DNA from: Marinobacter sp. S0848L
Lineage (GTDB): Bacteria > Pseudomonadota > Gammaproteobacteria > Pseudomonadales > Oleiphilaceae
Direction: 5' to 3'
Length of the DNA stretch: 64,000 bases
NCBI RefSeq assembly: GCF_023016065.1
Contig: NZ_JALKAQ010000001.1
Coordinates: 1 to 64,000 of the forward strand
Shown here: positions 18,195 to 28,351 of the stretch, piece after piece
Layout: each line of letters starts with the position of its first letter
How positions within the stretch are numbered: position 1 is the first letter of the stretch
Program-made: the position numbers and the translations under genes
Notes under the pieces: model-generated
Told to the model about the DNA's origin: nothing
Seen by the model: the letters and a program-made list of their open reading frames with translations, nothing else
The model's database searches: none

Positions 18195-19948
18195 ATCAGA
18201 GCGATAACACTCACCGCAACTATCCCCACGAAAATGTTCATTGGTAGACCCACCCGTAGAAAGTCGGCAAACCGATAGCCGCCGGGCCCGAACACCATCA
18301 TATTCGTCTGGTAGCCTAAAGGCGTCGCGAAGCTGGCCGACGCCGCCATCATCACAGCAATGATAAACGGCTCTTCGGCGACCCCCATCGCCTGCGTCAG
18401 CGACAACACCACCGGCACAATCAGCACCGCGGCGGCATTATTGGTGATCACTTCCGTCAGCACCGACACCACCAGGTACACCAAAATCAGCGCCACCAAC
18501 GGACTCCCCTGACTCAAGCCAAACACCGAGTCGGCCAAATACCGTGCTGCGCCGGTTTGCTCCAGCGCCCCGCCCAATGCAAAAGACGATGCAATGGTTA
18601 ATACGACCGGCACATCGACCGCCTTCTGCGCCTGCCCCACTGTGCAACAGCCAGATACGATCATCAAAAACGCCCCCACCAGTGCGGCATTCAGCATGGT
18701 CATCACACCGCATGCGGCGAGGCCAACCAGCACCAGCAGAATTGCCCAGGATAACCAAGCCCGGTCGTGGCGAGGCGCTTCGGTTTCCAAATCGTTGATC
18801 AACAAAAAGTCTTTGTTGTAACGCTGCCGGCTCACAAACGCCGGACGGGCTTCCAGCAACAACACATCCCCGGGGCGCAGCCGTATATTTCCGAGGTTGC
18901 CGGGCACCCTTTCACCACCCCGGGCTACCGCTAACACCACGGCACCATAACGATCCCGCACACGGGCATCACGAATAGTCTGCCCGAGCACATCACACTG
19001 CGGTGAGAGCACCGCTTCCACAAGCCGTCGTTCAGCCCGATCTTGACTCAGCGCCGGCTCATCATCGTGAACCGATGGCACAATGCCATTGATGCGAAGC
19101 AAGTCGGATATCGCCTGGGTGTCACCGGCAAACACCAACCGATCGCCCCCTCGTAACCGTTCTTCTGAAGGCACGGCGGTAACCACGCTTCCGTCACGTT
19201 CGATCTCGACCAGATAGAGCCTCTCAAGCTCTCTCAGGCCAGCCTCTCCCACTGATTTACCCACCAGAGGCCCGTTGGCGGCAACCGCTACCTCAAGGGT
19301 GAATTCTTTGACCGAACCGAATTTTTGATAATCCTTCTTTTCAGGCAGGAATCGTGGCAGGAACACCAGCATCGCCAACACACCTATAGCGGCCACCGGC
19401 AACCCGACCTGGGTAATGGCAAAAATAGAAAAACCATCGCTGCCCGTTAGCTGTTGATACTGTCCGTTCACCACCAGGTTGGTACTGGTGCCAATCATGG
19501 TCAGCGTGCCGCCAAAAATAGCCGCATAACTTAAAGGAATCATCAGTTTGGAAGGAGCGACACCGATCTTGCGTGACCAGCCATGAACCGCAGGAATCAT
19601 GGTGGCCACCACAGGGGTGTTATTCAGAAAGCCACTGAGCAGAGTAACCGGCAACGCGATGCGAGCCTGAGCTGCCCGCACGGTTTTGGGTTTACCGAGG
19701 ATATAACGCACTAAAAGATCGACACCTCCGGAGTGGTGGACTCCCGAGGCAACAACAAACAAGGCAACAACGGTGATCAGACCCGGGTTACTAAACCCGA
19801 TTAGCGCTTGCTCATGGCTGACAATACCCGTAGCGCTGAGCAACACCAGCACCGCCAGCATCACCAGATGCGGTGCAAATCGCCCAGATACCATCAAAGC
19901 CAGCGCAGCGCCTGCCAAAAATAGAGAAAACCAGCCTTCCCAGTCCAT
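18182..19948 (-). CDS. SLC13-type anion transporter with TrkA-C domains
   Basis: A 588-residue membrane protein. About five helices are followed by the first SNT signature region (IGTSTNLVVNG). A large soluble insert (about 205-375) carries two RCK_C/TrkA-C-like domains, and a second transmembrane half ends with ITNNAAAVL and GYQTNMMV. The hairpins with NTPVVAT and the SNT motifs are typical of divalent anion/Na+ symporters (dicarboxylate, sulfate). The substrate cannot be told from sequence. It is transcribed away from parE, 96 bp downstream of it. Confidence 0.85.
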   Translation of the reverse strand: MDWEGWFSLFLAGAALALMVSGRFAPHLVMLAVLVLLSATGIVSHEQALIGFSNPGLITVVALFVVASGVHHSGGVDLLVRYILGKPKTVRAAQARIALPVTLLSGFLNNTPVVATMIPAVHGWSRKIGVAPSKLMIPLSYAAIFGGTLTMIGTSTNLVVNGQYQQLTGSDGFSIFAITQVGLPVAAIGVLAMLVFLPRFLPEKKDYQKFGSVKEFTLEVAVAANGPLVGKSVGEAGLRELERLYLVEIERDGSVVTAVPSEERLRGGDRLVFAGDTQAISDLLRINGIVPSVHDDEPALSQDRAERRLVEAVLSPQCDVLGQTIRDARVRDRYGAVVLAVARGGERVPGNLGNIRLRPGDVLLLEARPAFVSRQRYNKDFLLINDLETEAPRHDRAWLSWAILLVLVGLAACGVMTMLNAALVGAFLMIVSGCCTVGQAQKAVDVPVVLTIASSFALGGALEQTGAARYLADSVFGLSQGSPLVALILVYLVVSVLTEVITNNAAAVLIVPVVLSLTQAMGVAEEPFIIAVMMAASASFATPLGYQTNMMVFGPGGYRFADFLRVGLPMNIFVGIVAVSVIALIYNI

Positions 19949-20044
19949 AAGCCTGTCTGTTCCACCCAGAAAACAGACAGGATAACGAGCCGGAGGCTAA
20001 CTTAAAAAGAATAAGAAGAGATTTTAATAGCTCTTAAAGAAATA

Positions 20045-21940
20045 TCAGCCTGCAACGTCCGCCATATTGCCGTATGCTTCCAGCCAGGCCTTACGGTCAG
20101 AAGCACGCTTCTTGCCCAACAGCATATCCATCGCTTCGTCGGTATCGTCGCCCTCTTCCAGCGTAAGCATTACCAAACGCCGCGTATCGGGTGCCATGGT
20201 GGTTTCGCGCAGCTGCAGCGGGTTCATTTCGCCCAGCCCTTTGAACCGGGTAACCTGAAGCTTGCCCCGACGGTTTTCGGCTGCCAACCGGTCCAGAATG
20301 CCCTGTTTCTCGTGTTCATCCAGTGCGTAGAACGTTTCCTTGCCCAGATCAACCCGATACAGCGGCGGCATGGCAACGAAAACGTGCCCGGCACTGACCA
20401 ACGGCCGGAAGTGTTTCACAAACAACGCACACAACAAGGTCGCAATGTGCAGGCCGTCGGAGTCCGCGTCGGCGAGTATGCACACCTTATTGTACCGCAG
20501 GCCGGCTAAGTCATCAGAACCCGGGTCTACACCAATCGCTACCGCAATATCATGCACTTCCTGAGAGGCCAGAATCTCACCCGAGTCGACTTCCCAGGTA
20601 TTCAATATCTTGCCTCGCAGCGGCATCACAGCCTGAAACTCCCGATCCCGGGCTTGTTTGGCCGAGCCGCCGGCCGAATCACCCTCGACCAGAAACAATT
20701 CAGCGCGATTGGAATCGGTGCCGGAACAATCTGCCAGCTTGCCCGGCAACGCCGGGCCAGAGGTAACCTTTTTCCGAGCCACTTTCTTGCTGGCCCGCAG
20801 CCGGCGCTGAGCGTTGCTGATGAAGAGTTCCGCCAGCACCTCGGCCACATCGGTATGTTGGTTCAACCAAAGGCTGAACGCATCTTTAACAACACCCGAA
20901 ACGAAAGCCGCTGCTTCCCGTGAAGACAGGCGCTCTTTGGTCTGGCCGGAGAACTGAGGCTCCTGCATTTTGAACGACAAAACGTAGGCAACCCGCTCCC
21001 AGATATCTTCCGGTGACAATTTAACACCACGTGGCAGCAGGCTTCGGAACTCACAAAACTCGCGCATGGCTTCCAACATACCGGTGCGCAGCCCGTTCAC
21101 GTGGGTCCCGCCTTGCGCCGTTGGTATCAGGTTCACGTAACTTTCCTGAACAGCGTCTCCACCTTCAGGTAGCCATTGAACGGCCCAGTCCACTGCCTCC
21201 TGATTACCCGAAAAGCTGCCGGTGAACGGGTTCAGGGGCACCGCTTCGATATCTGCCAATGCGGTGCGCAGATAATCCCGCAGACCGTCTTCGTACAGCC
21301 ATTCGTCTTTCTCGCCGGTTTTTTCCTGTATGAATATGACCGTCAGGCCCGGGCACAACACCGCTTTAGCGCGCAGGTTATGGCGCAAGCGACTGACCGA
21401 GAAATTCGGGCTGTCAAAATATTTAGGATCTGGCGAAAACCTTAGCCGGGTACCGGTGTTGCGCTTGCCAACCGTGTCGATGACTTCAAGCTCGGTGGCT
21501 TTTTCACCGTTTTCGAAGGTCATCCTGTGGACCTGGCTATCCCGGCGTATCGTGACCTCCAGCAGAGTTGAAAGGGCGTTAACCACTGACACGCCGACAC
21601 CGTGCAAGCCACCAGAAAAGTTATAATTGCCTTCCGAAAATTTGCCCCCCGCGTGCAAACGCGAAAGGATCAGCTCAACCCCCGGCACCCCTTCTTCTTT
21701 ATGGATATCTACCGGCATGCCCCGGCCATCGTCTTCCACACTTAACGAATTGTCGCTGTGCAGGGTGACTTCTATCTTGCGGGCATGCCCAGCCAAGGCT
21801 TCATCAACACTGTTGTCGATGACCTCTTGCGCCAGATGGTTTGGCCTTGACGTATCCGTATACATTCCCGGGCGCTTTCGCACCGGATCAAGGCCGCTTA
21901 GAACTTCAATGGCATCGGCGTTGTATTGTTGCTGGCTCAT
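20045..21940 (-). CDS. parE: DNA topoisomerase IV subunit B
   Basis: The ATPase subunit of topoisomerase IV, 631 residues. GHKL ATPase motifs are present: EVIDNSVDEALAG, DDGRGMPVD and GGLHGVGVSVVNAL. The TOPRIM domain has LVEGDSAGGSAKQ and DADSDG. It is encoded some 5.4 kb upstream of parC in transcription order and in the same orientation. A yceI-cybB pair, an EAL gene and a transporter lie between the two subunits. Confidence 0.97.
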   Translation of the reverse strand: MSQQQYNADAIEVLSGLDPVRKRPGMYTDTSRPNHLAQEVIDNSVDEALAGHARKIEVTLHSDNSLSVEDDGRGMPVDIHKEEGVPGVELILSRLHAGGKFSEGNYNFSGGLHGVGVSVVNALSTLLEVTIRRDSQVHRMTFENGEKATELEVIDTVGKRNTGTRLRFSPDPKYFDSPNFSVSRLRHNLRAKAVLCPGLTVIFIQEKTGEKDEWLYEDGLRDYLRTALADIEAVPLNPFTGSFSGNQEAVDWAVQWLPEGGDAVQESYVNLIPTAQGGTHVNGLRTGMLEAMREFCEFRSLLPRGVKLSPEDIWERVAYVLSFKMQEPQFSGQTKERLSSREAAAFVSGVVKDAFSLWLNQHTDVAEVLAELFISNAQRRLRASKKVARKKVTSGPALPGKLADCSGTDSNRAELFLVEGDSAGGSAKQARDREFQAVMPLRGKILNTWEVDSGEILASQEVHDIAVAIGVDPGSDDLAGLRYNKVCILADADSDGLHIATLLCALFVKHFRPLVSAGHVFVAMPPLYRVDLGKETFYALDEHEKQGILDRLAAENRRGKLQVTRFKGLGEMNPLQLRETTMAPDTRRLVMLTLEEGDDTDEAMDMLLGKKRASDRKAWLEAYGNMADVAG

Positions 21941-22034
21941 AGAAAGGGCATAACTCCGAAAGTGATCGTTGCGCCATAGCTTATTGATTAAGGCTCAAAG
22001 ATCAACGTTTGATTTTTTGGCACATCGGTACTGC

Positions 22035-22532
22035 TCAACGCTTCACACGCTCGACCAGCGGCTGATCGGTGACACCGGTCACTTCAACCCGCGCCCAGTC
22101 GCCCCCAGCGACGGCCAGCACGGCACACGGCGAGGTAATCACCTGCGCCACCATCATGCCGGGCGCCGGTGCCTTTAAATCCATCTGCAGATTAAGCGTG
22201 CCGTCTTCCTGGCTAAACTCGGCCAGTCCAAGGCTATAGCCCGCGGTGGGCTTTTGGCCCAAAGTCACGAAGATAAGTTGTTCTTGGGCCAAATCGACCT
22301 GCCGGATGACATCGGTGGACATATTCTGGCCACGCACGCCCAGAAACGAATCCAGTTTTTCTGCGGAATTCACATACGCGACACCAGGACCGGTCAAACC
22401 ACAGTGAGCTGACTGGGTAACCTGGCGAACCTGCGCGCTCTGCGGAAGCGGAGTGTTCCCCGACGCAGCACAGCCGGTTAGAACCAATAAGAGTGCCGTT
22501 GCCGCAAATACTTTCATCGAAAAAGGGGTCAT
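22035..22532 (-). CDS. PrcB-like lipoprotein coupled to a subtilisin
   Basis: A 165-residue protein with a lipobox LTGC (lipidated Cys21) and a C-terminal domain (about 85-155). That domain's pattern, FVTLGQKPTAGYSL ... VAQVITSPCAVLAV, matches the PrcB C-terminal domain, named after the lipoprotein subunit of the Treponema dentilisin protease. Its ATG overlaps the stop of the upstream protease (ATGA), so the two are translationally coupled. Met6 could be an alternative start. A role in assembly or control of the protease is inference from the family name and the coupling. Confidence 0.75.
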   Translation of the reverse strand: MTPFSMKVFAATALLLVLTGCAASGNTPLPQSAQVRQVTQSAHCGLTGPGVAYVNSAEKLDSFLGVRGQNMSTDVIRQVDLAQEQLIFVTLGQKPTAGYSLGLAEFSQEDGTLNLQMDLKAPAPGMMVAQVITSPCAVLAVAGGDWARVEVTGVTDQPLVERVKR

Positions 22533-25135
22533 TGCAATGCCTTTCTGGTTGGATTCGTGGAAACCGCTCGGCCCCTGCTATCGATCAGCTGGTAGCCCTT
22601 AAACTTCGGCCGGGGCAGAATATCCGGGCTGGCGGCCGAAATGGTCGGACGACTAAAACCGGTGGTCATGCGAAGCCCACTTATGGACTGCCGCACCTTA
22701 ACGGTTACCACTTCCCGCAAACCCGTGACCGGATACTCTGCGCACGCCTCCCCGGACTGGCAGATAAAGCCATCACCATCGATATCGGTTCCGGCAACCA
22801 AATAGTAGTCGCCGGGAGCCACCCCGCTCAGCTGCCGGGGCTCTTCGCCATCGTCGGCTTCAAATTGAAACGAATACTCGCCATCCTGCACCGTGGCTGT
22901 CACCTGAGCCTCGGCCAGATACACACCCTGCTCGTTTGGCTCGGTGCCCACCAGCAAGACAAAGTGTTTGCCGGCATTCCGGGCTTTTTCATCGGTAATT
23001 AGCTGACCAATAACCGGTATGTGCAGCTGTTTACTGCCATTGTAGCTCACCACAATATCACCTCTGGCGGCGACGTCGGGGGTCAACCGATCAGGCAATA
23101 AAATAACCTCAAGAGTAAATGGCTTCTGCGAGAAGTCTTCCGTCACGCGTAGCCAGGCTGGGTGTGAGTCTACCGAAGCACCGGTTACTGGCGCAGAGCC
23201 ATAAACGTTAAGCTCAACCACCTGCGCCTCAACCCCTTCGTTACTCAACGACACCACAGCCGGTGACGCAGACAGGACCGGGCCTGCAAAGCCCTGACTG
23301 GCTGCCGACACCGCTTTGGCGGCATCCAGCACCCCAAACCCGACCTGATCCGAGCGCCGACCCGAATATTCCGTTAATTCACCACTCTCGAGCAGCGCCC
23401 GGATGTCGCCGTAATCGAGTTCAGGCTTCTCCGCTTTCATCATCGCCAGCACGCCGGAGACGTGAGGCGCCGCCATGGACGTGCCTTGAAGGCCCCGATA
23501 ATCGGCTTCGTACTGACCGGATTTGAGCACCGCGCTGGTGCTCCAGATCAAATCTGCCTCACCATCGGTATTCGCATCACGACCCGCATCACCACCCGGC
23601 GCCGCCAAATCGATCCAACTGCCGAAATTGGAGTAAGAGGCCAGATTTCGGGCACCGTCTACCGCACTCACCGCAAGCACGTTCCGGGAGGCTGCCGGGT
23701 ATGATTTTTCCGAACCGGCGGCATTGCCTGCCGCGGCAACAAACAGCATGCCCTTGTTCACGCCTGCCGCCATGACTGATTCTAACTGAGGTATCTCCGG
23801 CAGGCCTCCCAAGCTCATGTTGACCACTTGTGCCCTCGGCGGTTGCCCGCTGCTGCCATTTACCAGCCAGGCGATGGCATCAATCAAATCAGCAGAGGAG
23901 CCGGTACCGCCTTCGCCCAACACCCGCACGGGCAGCAAGTTAGTCCCGAAAGCTACGCCACCACTGCCCTTGTTATCAATAACAGATGCGACGGTTCCCG
24001 CCACGTGAGTACCGTGGTACACGTTGCCGCCCACACTGCTACCCGGATCTCTGGGGTCGCTGTCGTTGTCGACGAAGTCCCGGCCTGTTACCACATTCCG
24101 GTCCAGGTCCGGGTGCCACCCGGACGAGCCCGATGCCCGAAACAACCCCGTATCCAATACCGCCACATTAACACCAGCACCGCCACTTGGCTCGATCTGC
24201 CAGGCAACCGGCCCATTGATCATCCCGTAATGCCACTGCTTACCGTACAGGGGCTCACCAACCGGCGATTGGCTCCGCATCTGATAATTCGGAACGGCCG
24301 ATTCAACTTCGGGTTGCTCTCTGAGTGAGCGTATCCAGGCCAGCGTATCCGGCGGCATCTGGCCACCAGCCATCGCGCGGGCAGTGTTAGTCATGGTGCG
24401 CAACCAGGTGCGTTCGCCGAGTTTGCGCACCCCGGCGGAGCGTTGCGCGCTCATGTTGAAGGCCGGTGCCGCTGCGGAAGCCGATTCCGTCAACGTGACT
24501 ATCGCCTCGCCTTCCACATATCCGTGATCCGGCCATTCGTAGGCGGCATTCTGTTGTGCCGTCCCGGCAGTTTTCAACAGCACGTAACGCGACGGCAAAT
24601 TACCCACGTTCCTGACCACCACCTGATAATCGCCAGCTTGTCCGGCATTGAGGCGAAACTGTGCGGTTTCGTCCCGACCGGATGTCCGTACTGCCGGATA
24701 CCCTTCAACCTGCAGTTCGAGCGCCACATCTGCCCCACAGGTACCAAAACTCTTGAGTACCACTGTTTCACCAACGGCCAAAGGCACTGAAAACGTATCG
24801 AGGGGGTCTTGTTCATAATCCTGCGGCTGACAGGCCCGCGCGGGAGCCGGGTAAGTGCCCGCATTCGGGCTCACATACCCCGCGAGCACAAAGCTGGCGG
24901 GCAACTGTTGTTCGGCGGTGGCGGGAGAGGCACCCTCTCGGCGCAGTTGATCCATGGTGTCCTGATCAATACGGCTGTTCGCTTCGATAGCGATTGCCCC
25001 TGACAAAGGGCTGAAAAGACTTTCGGGCACGTCATCATCCGAGCCCCCGGAATCGCTGCAGCCGGCCAGCACCACCATCCATGGTGATAATACGATCAAC
25101 GCAATTAAAGCTCTCACGAGTGCTCCATCAGTCAA
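22529..25135 (-). CDS. Subtilisin-like serine protease lipoprotein
   Basis: An 868-residue surface or periplasmic protease. The lipobox LAGC gives Cys26. Residues about 75-190 form a beta-sandwich pre-peptidase-like domain, followed by a propeptide-like stretch (about 205-290). The S8 domain has Asp328 (AVLDTGL), His374 (HGTHVAG), oxyanion Asn471 (AAAGN) and Ser553 (GTSMAAPHVSG), so it should be active. Beyond about 615 lie beta-rich repeats (BACON-like) and a calcium-binding-like DIDGDGF loop. It is coupled to the PrcB-like gene. No secretion gene is adjacent. Confidence 0.88.
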   Translation of the reverse strand: MTDGALVRALIALIVLSPWMVVLAGCSDSGGSDDDVPESLFSPLSGAIAIEANSRIDQDTMDQLRREGASPATAEQQLPASFVLAGYVSPNAGTYPAPARACQPQDYEQDPLDTFSVPLAVGETVVLKSFGTCGADVALELQVEGYPAVRTSGRDETAQFRLNAGQAGDYQVVVRNVGNLPSRYVLLKTAGTAQQNAAYEWPDHGYVEGEAIVTLTESASAAAPAFNMSAQRSAGVRKLGERTWLRTMTNTARAMAGGQMPPDTLAWIRSLREQPEVESAVPNYQMRSQSPVGEPLYGKQWHYGMINGPVAWQIEPSGGAGVNVAVLDTGLFRASGSSGWHPDLDRNVVTGRDFVDNDSDPRDPGSSVGGNVYHGTHVAGTVASVIDNKGSGGVAFGTNLLPVRVLGEGGTGSSADLIDAIAWLVNGSSGQPPRAQVVNMSLGGLPEIPQLESVMAAGVNKGMLFVAAAGNAAGSEKSYPAASRNVLAVSAVDGARNLASYSNFGSWIDLAAPGGDAGRDANTDGEADLIWSTSAVLKSGQYEADYRGLQGTSMAAPHVSGVLAMMKAEKPELDYGDIRALLESGELTEYSGRRSDQVGFGVLDAAKAVSAASQGFAGPVLSASPAVVSLSNEGVEAQVVELNVYGSAPVTGASVDSHPAWLRVTEDFSQKPFTLEVILLPDRLTPDVAARGDIVVSYNGSKQLHIPVIGQLITDEKARNAGKHFVLLVGTEPNEQGVYLAEAQVTATVQDGEYSFQFEADDGEEPRQLSGVAPGDYYLVAGTDIDGDGFICQSGEACAEYPVTGLREVVTVKVRQSISGLRMTTGFSRPTISAASPDILPRPKFKGYQLIDSRGRAVSTNPTRKALQ

Positions 25136-25156
25136 GAGATTGCCGGACTTACAAAG

Positions 25157-25190
25157 AAAAAACCCGCGGAGCAGGACTCTCGCGGGTTTT
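25157..25190 (-). terminator. Intrinsic terminator after the TRAP permease gene
   Basis: A 10-bp stem AAAACCCGCG/CGCGGGTTTT with a 12-nt loop and, on the minus strand, a continuous run of six T (25162-25157). It lies 15 bp after the permease stop and 22 bp before the protease start. Confidence 0.85.
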
Positions 25191-25204
25191 CGAATCCGGT
25201 GCTT

Positions 25205-27259
25205 TTATAAAGCGTAAAACAGCATCGGAACAAAGGCTACTAATAACAGGGTCGGTAACATGACCGCCAAAGGCAGCAACAGTCGCTCGTACCGGTGCCA
25301 GAAAGAGCCAGTACGTTCCGCCGCCAACACTTCCGACTCACCGACCACTTGTCGGGTAAGCAGGTGGTTGAGCGCTACCGGCGGGCTCAGGTAACCAAGC
25401 TCGAAGGCCACCAGACACACAATCCAGAAGTGCAGCGGATCAATACCGATTTGGATTGCCGGCTGAGCAATGGTGGCCGACACCAGTATGACCGCTCCGA
25501 ACGGATCCATAACCATGCCGATAAAGGTCAGCATGACCACGATCACCAACATCGCCAACCAAGGGCTGGTCAGGCTTTCCGGGAACAGGAAGTGCACGAT
25601 ATCCGACCGCTCCAGAATCCCGCCTAAACAGATAGAGAAGCCGATCAAAGCCAGCAGTGCACCAATGTGAACCGCGGAATCACTGGCCGCAGAACTGCTG
25701 CGGGTGAAGAACTCCTGAACTCGTGAAGGCACAGGAGAATCATCTTGCGTCTTACCCGAATCCAGCATCACGATCGCCAACATCACCAAAGGCAAGATCA
25801 GAGGCGCGCTGTATTCGTTGAACTGAAGCCCCAGTAGCCCCCAGATCGACAAGATCACCGCCGCAGCCACACCGACATAAGGAATCAGCGGTTTGGTAGC
25901 CTGCAAAGATTCGCGCAACGCACCCCGTGCCGGCCGCGGCTTCCAGTTGCCTTCCGTTTTGCACACGATGAATGAGAACAAGGTGGCCGACATAATGAAC
26001 ACCCAGAAGCCCCAGCCATACATTTCTGACGTGGTCACTTCCTTGTTCAGTGCGGCAACCACCACAATCAACAGGCAGGGGTTCAGAACCACACCCAAAC
26101 TGCCCGACATCGCGGTTGTAGCCAGAGACAACTGACGACCCGCTCCGGCCCGGCGAAGTTCGTCATAAACCACCCCTCCAACGGCAAGGATAAAAATGCC
26201 CGAAGCTCCGGTGAATGCTGTCGGGAAAGCGGTGGCAAATATGATCACCGAGGCCAGCAAAGGTGCGGGCAAGTTGAATGGCTTTATCAGACCCAGCAAC
26301 AGCTCGGGCACCCGGGTCTGCTTCAGCATCATACCGACTAACACGTACAGGCCGATGTTGATAAACATCGAGGACAGGTTAGACATCATGCCAAAATAGA
26401 TCGCGAGGCCTGAAGAGTAGCCATCCACGAAAAAGAAATAGCTCATGGCAATCAGGCCCATGGTGCAGTACAACGGCACCACCAAACCTGAAGTCATATC
26501 CAGGCTCCCCGACTTGATCCGTTCAGGAATCGCAACGAAGCGCACCGCGTTGATGACCATAAACAAACCGAACACCATCACCCACGCATACTGAAGCGTC
26601 ATGGCACTCGCTGAGTCAGGCGTGCGCTCCAAATTCCCGAGATAGGCATTAAGAGACAGCATCATCAAGCCGTTCACGATGAATTGTGAGCCTTGGCTCA
26701 AGCGCCACTCAGAACGATTTCGAGGCAGTCTTAAGGCAATATGATCGGCATCGAGTGCAGAGATAGCCGCCGCCATCGCAAACATGCCGATGAACAAGAA
26801 CTTCGTCAGGTCGATATTGCCCAGGAGGAAATTAGCCAACCCTTGCTCAATGTCTTTAAAGACACTCAAACCCCAGGTGGCATGTTTTTGATTCTCAGCA
26901 AACTGTTGATGACGCTCCTCACACAATGCCAGATTACTTTCCAGAGATTGGCGAATCGCTTGTGCATTCGGCGGCGAACTGAAGAGGTCGTCCGGATCAG
27001 GCTTATAGGCCTGAATCCGACGCGCCACTTCTGCCTCCACATCCATCGTCAGGTTACAACTGGGCTCAACCGCATCCGGATTGAGCAGATAGTAATTCGG
27101 CCATACTTGCTCGCCTACCCAAAGCAGCCGGGAGTGAAGCGAATTACCCATCCCGAGCAACAAAGTCGCCAGGAGCAACAGCAGGAGAATCACCCCGTGC
27201 AGTCTGTGCACGGGATACAGAGTCCTTACACCTGTCGCAGTCATTGCACGCCAGTTCAT
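25205..27259 (-). CDS. TRAP transporter large permease (fused small and large subunits)
   Basis: A 684-residue inner-membrane protein. One N-terminal helix, a periplasmic segment of about 100 residues with conserved Cys, and then a four-helix DctQ-like part (about 150-290) are followed by a DctM-like part with repeated helices. The DctM-like part has ATAFPTAFTGASGIFILAVG (split: ATAFPTAFTG, ASGIFILAVG), MDPFGAVILVSA and FELGYLSPPVALN, typical of TRAP permeases. It moves an unknown organic substrate with sodium. It lies 15 bp downstream of the solute-binding protein gene and ends at a terminator. Confidence 0.87.
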   Translation of the reverse strand: MNWRAMTATGVRTLYPVHRLHGVILLLLLLATLLLGMGNSLHSRLLWVGEQVWPNYYLLNPDAVEPSCNLTMDVEAEVARRIQAYKPDPDDLFSSPPNAQAIRQSLESNLALCEERHQQFAENQKHATWGLSVFKDIEQGLANFLLGNIDLTKFLFIGMFAMAAAISALDADHIALRLPRNRSEWRLSQGSQFIVNGLMMLSLNAYLGNLERTPDSASAMTLQYAWVMVFGLFMVINAVRFVAIPERIKSGSLDMTSGLVVPLYCTMGLIAMSYFFFVDGYSSGLAIYFGMMSNLSSMFINIGLYVLVGMMLKQTRVPELLLGLIKPFNLPAPLLASVIIFATAFPTAFTGASGIFILAVGGVVYDELRRAGAGRQLSLATTAMSGSLGVVLNPCLLIVVVAALNKEVTTSEMYGWGFWVFIMSATLFSFIVCKTEGNWKPRPARGALRESLQATKPLIPYVGVAAAVILSIWGLLGLQFNEYSAPLILPLVMLAIVMLDSGKTQDDSPVPSRVQEFFTRSSSAASDSAVHIGALLALIGFSICLGGILERSDIVHFLFPESLTSPWLAMLVIVVMLTFIGMVMDPFGAVILVSATIAQPAIQIGIDPLHFWIVCLVAFELGYLSPPVALNHLLTRQVVGESEVLAAERTGSFWHRYERLLLPLAVMLPTLLLVAFVPMLFYAL

Positions 27260-27274
27260 GATCGGAATCCCCGT

Positions 27275-28285
27275 TTATTCGCGATTATCGGCGGTGCACT
27301 CTGACGCGCCCGGATTGCTGGAGCACCGAATCTTGCTCATCAAGCTGAGCATTTTCGGGCTGTACACAACCGGCGCGCCGTTAACACCATCGCGCATTTC
27401 CAGACGGTTTTCCCGGAACATTTCCTGGTAGCCAACGATGTCCTTCTCAGGGATACGAATCCACTTGTCCTCAGGAATCGCTTTTTCAAGACCGCCAATC
27501 ATGTTCATTGCCTGCGGGAACATACCCCAAGCCACTTCACGAGCCTTTTGCGCCACACTGTCTTCCAGCACTTCATCACGGGCAATAATCTGAACCGTCA
27601 GCTGCGCAAGCGGGTAGTCTACGATACCGCCTTTGTCGCCAATACCTTTGTACAGCTCCAAGGCTTCATAGGCGAACGCCGGAGCGTAGGCAGTATCTAC
27701 CGAACCGTTGTTGAACTTGCCCGCGAAATTCGTGATGTCTGAGGGAACAACGGTGGCTTTCACATAGTTAACCATGTGAATAGCGTCTTTCTGGTAGTCC
27801 AAAGTCGCGACACGCTTACCAGCCAGCTCAGCCGCCGTATCGATCTCTCTGTCGTTAACAAACAGATAGCCGGCACCAGCAGGAACAATGCCCAGCACCT
27901 CGTAACCATTTTCTTTCATAAGAGGGGCGGCTTTGGGCTGAGCGAGGGTCGCCAGCAGGGTTTCCAAATCCTTGTACGTCGGCAATGCACCGACCGCACT
28001 GATACTTCCGGTAAAGCGGTTGAAGGGACGAGTTCTCAGATCGGTAGCTGCGACCGCGTCACACTGACCAGAGTTGAAATCGCCAATGGCAACGCCTTCA
28101 TCCGTGTAAGGCTTTAGGTCGAAGTCGATGCCGTGGGTTTTCAGCTCAAGCGTGAAATCTTTCACCATGTTATAGACATCGCCATTCGCACCAATTACGT
28201 CGAAGACACACATAGTAGCCGCTTGGGCGGACGATATAGGCGCAATGGCTGCAATGGAAAGGGCTGCAAGTGTTTTACGGATCAC
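27275..28285 (-). CDS. Periplasmic solute-binding protein of the TRAP system (AdeT-like)
   Basis: A 336-residue secreted protein. The signal peptide is MIRKTLAALSIAAIAPISSAQA in outline, cleaved after AQA. The mature chain starts ATMCVFDVIGANGD and continues with YTDEGVAIGDFNSGQCDAVA, the pattern of the putative solute-binding family first named AdeT in Acinetobacter. Despite that name, a binding protein for the adjacent TRAP permease fits better than an efflux role. It is the second gene of the three-gene operon, 66 bp after the TatT-like gene. Confidence 0.82.
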   Translation of the reverse strand: MIRKTLAALSIAAIAPISSAQAATMCVFDVIGANGDVYNMVKDFTLELKTHGIDFDLKPYTDEGVAIGDFNSGQCDAVAATDLRTRPFNRFTGSISAVGALPTYKDLETLLATLAQPKAAPLMKENGYEVLGIVPAGAGYLFVNDREIDTAAELAGKRVATLDYQKDAIHMVNYVKATVVPSDITNFAGKFNNGSVDTAYAPAFAYEALELYKGIGDKGGIVDYPLAQLTVQIIARDEVLEDSVAQKAREVAWGMFPQAMNMIGGLEKAIPEDKWIRIPEKDIVGYQEMFRENRLEMRDGVNGAPVVYSPKMLSLMSKIRCSSNPGASECTADNRE

Positions 28286-28351
28286 AATAACCTCCGGGTC
28301 ATCATTGTTATGGTTGTTAACGCAAGGAAAGCTGGGTGATAGCGCTGCCGG

